A stretch of 64,000 nt of DNA, taken from NCBI RefSeq assembly GCF_902459465.1, contig NC_047063.1, positions 18,193,685 through 18,257,684 of the forward strand. The letters are read 5' to 3'. The DNA comes from Asterias rubens (lineage: Eukaryota > Echinodermata > Asteroidea > Forcipulatida > Asteriidae). Within the stretch, counting starts at the first letter, position 1. Each line of letters starts with the position of its first letter. Shown here piece after piece: positions 63,356 to 64,000 of this stretch. The position numbers were made by a program, and so were the translations under genes. The notes beneath the pieces are model-generated. The model was not told where the DNA came from, did not search any database, and was given only the letters and a program-made list of their open reading frames with translations.

Positions 63356-64000
63356 CTGAAATGAAAACAAAATGAAAAAGAATATTAAAGTCTTATAGAC
63401 ACTGTACACTAATGGTAATTGTCAAAGACTAGTCTTCACAGTTGGTGTATCTCAACATATGCATAAAATAACAAACCTGTGAAAATTTGAGCGCAATCAG
63501 TCGTTGATGTTGCGAGATAATAATGAAAGAAAAAACACCCTTGTCACAAAATCGAATTCGTGGAAAATTGCTCCTTTCTCGAAAACTACATTACCTCAGA
63601 GGGACCAGTTTCTCACAATAGTTTTTACCATCAACCTCTCCACACAACTCGTTACCAAGAAAGGTTTTATGCTGATAATTATTTTGAGTGATTACAAATA
63701 GTGTCCACTGCCTTTAAAAAGCTCAATGTCATATAATATCACAGCAGTATGACAAGATTTAAACCTCTAGATAGAACATCCCAGAAAAAAAAAGATGATT
63801 AAAAAAAAAATACTAATAAGTGGGCAAGCATTGCACATTAAGTGTGGAGCAAAGAGAAAAAAGAGTTCCACACAAAGCAGGGTTTTGAAACACTATGTGG
63901 ACTTACACACGTCCACACAGTGTTTTCACTAGTGTTGACGCTCGTGTTACAAGAAAATGAATATCCACACAGGGTGTATGTAACTCAGAGCTGCGTGTGT
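63356..64000. other. DCPS last intron (partial) with a MITE
   Basis: Mostly a family A MITE followed by AT-rich sequence and a loosely repeated CACACAGTG-type stretch near the window end. No exon seen. Confidence 0.6.
63393..63717 (+). mobile_element. Family A MITE copy 15
   Basis: Left end degraded (AGACACTGTACACTAATGG); right GTGTCCACTGCCTTTAA. The central palindrome is deleted. It lies 38 bases from the DCPS exon, inside its upstream intron. Confidence 0.8.

Overview
The window is animal nuclear DNA, most likely from an echinoderm and plausibly a sea star. Reasons: genes are split into many short exons with GT-AG introns; protein matches are metazoan (CNBD2-type cyclic-nucleotide proteins, the DCPS decapping enzyme); the DNA is AT-rich and crowded with short palindromic transposons and a tRNA-derived SINE; and two sites fit the metazoan histone mRNA 3' stem-loop. 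Species cannot be fixed from sequence alone, and exon calls were made by eye from splice signals, reading phase and comparison of the two paralogous genes.

Layout. 1-8.2 kb: mostly repeats, plus one possible signal-peptide exon of a minus-strand gene near 4.1 kb. 8.2-25.3 kb: a 17-exon plus-strand gene for a 758-residue protein with two cyclic-nucleotide-binding (CNB) type domains, CNBD2-like. 29.7-30.4 and 34.9-35.7 kb: two tandem genes, each with one uninterrupted coding exon, for proteins of 259 and 256 residues whose C-terminal half is recognisably ectoine synthase (EctC, a cupin) and whose N-terminal half looks like a degenerate second cupin. 36.5-37.1 kb: an inverted repeat whose arms carry histone-type 3' stem-loops. 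37.7-40.8 kb: a satellite of roughly 55-bp units. 42.2-55.4 kb: a second CNBD2-like gene on the minus strand (16 coding exons, 773 residues), facing the first. 58.9-59.5 kb: a compound palindromic element also present at 14.4 and 18.1 kb. 63.1-63.4 kb: the last coding exon of DCPS on the minus strand, the rest lying beyond the right edge.

The two CNBD2-like genes form an inverted, convergent paralog pair around the ectoine-synthase-like pair. Nearly every exon matches in phase and often in length. The plus copy keeps the Glu and Arg that contact cyclic nucleotide in the first CNB domain; the minus copy has lost both. The two EctC-like copies also differ: the first keeps all three metal ligands known from EctC, the second has Phe in place of the Tyr ligand. 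Both gene families therefore show duplication followed by divergence of one copy.

Most non-coding DNA is mobile. The main family is a roughly 390-bp palindromic MITE flanked by TTAA, with about 18 copies. Two further TTAA-flanked families, a foldback family with 23-bp ends, a SINE and two decayed LINE fragments make up most of the rest.
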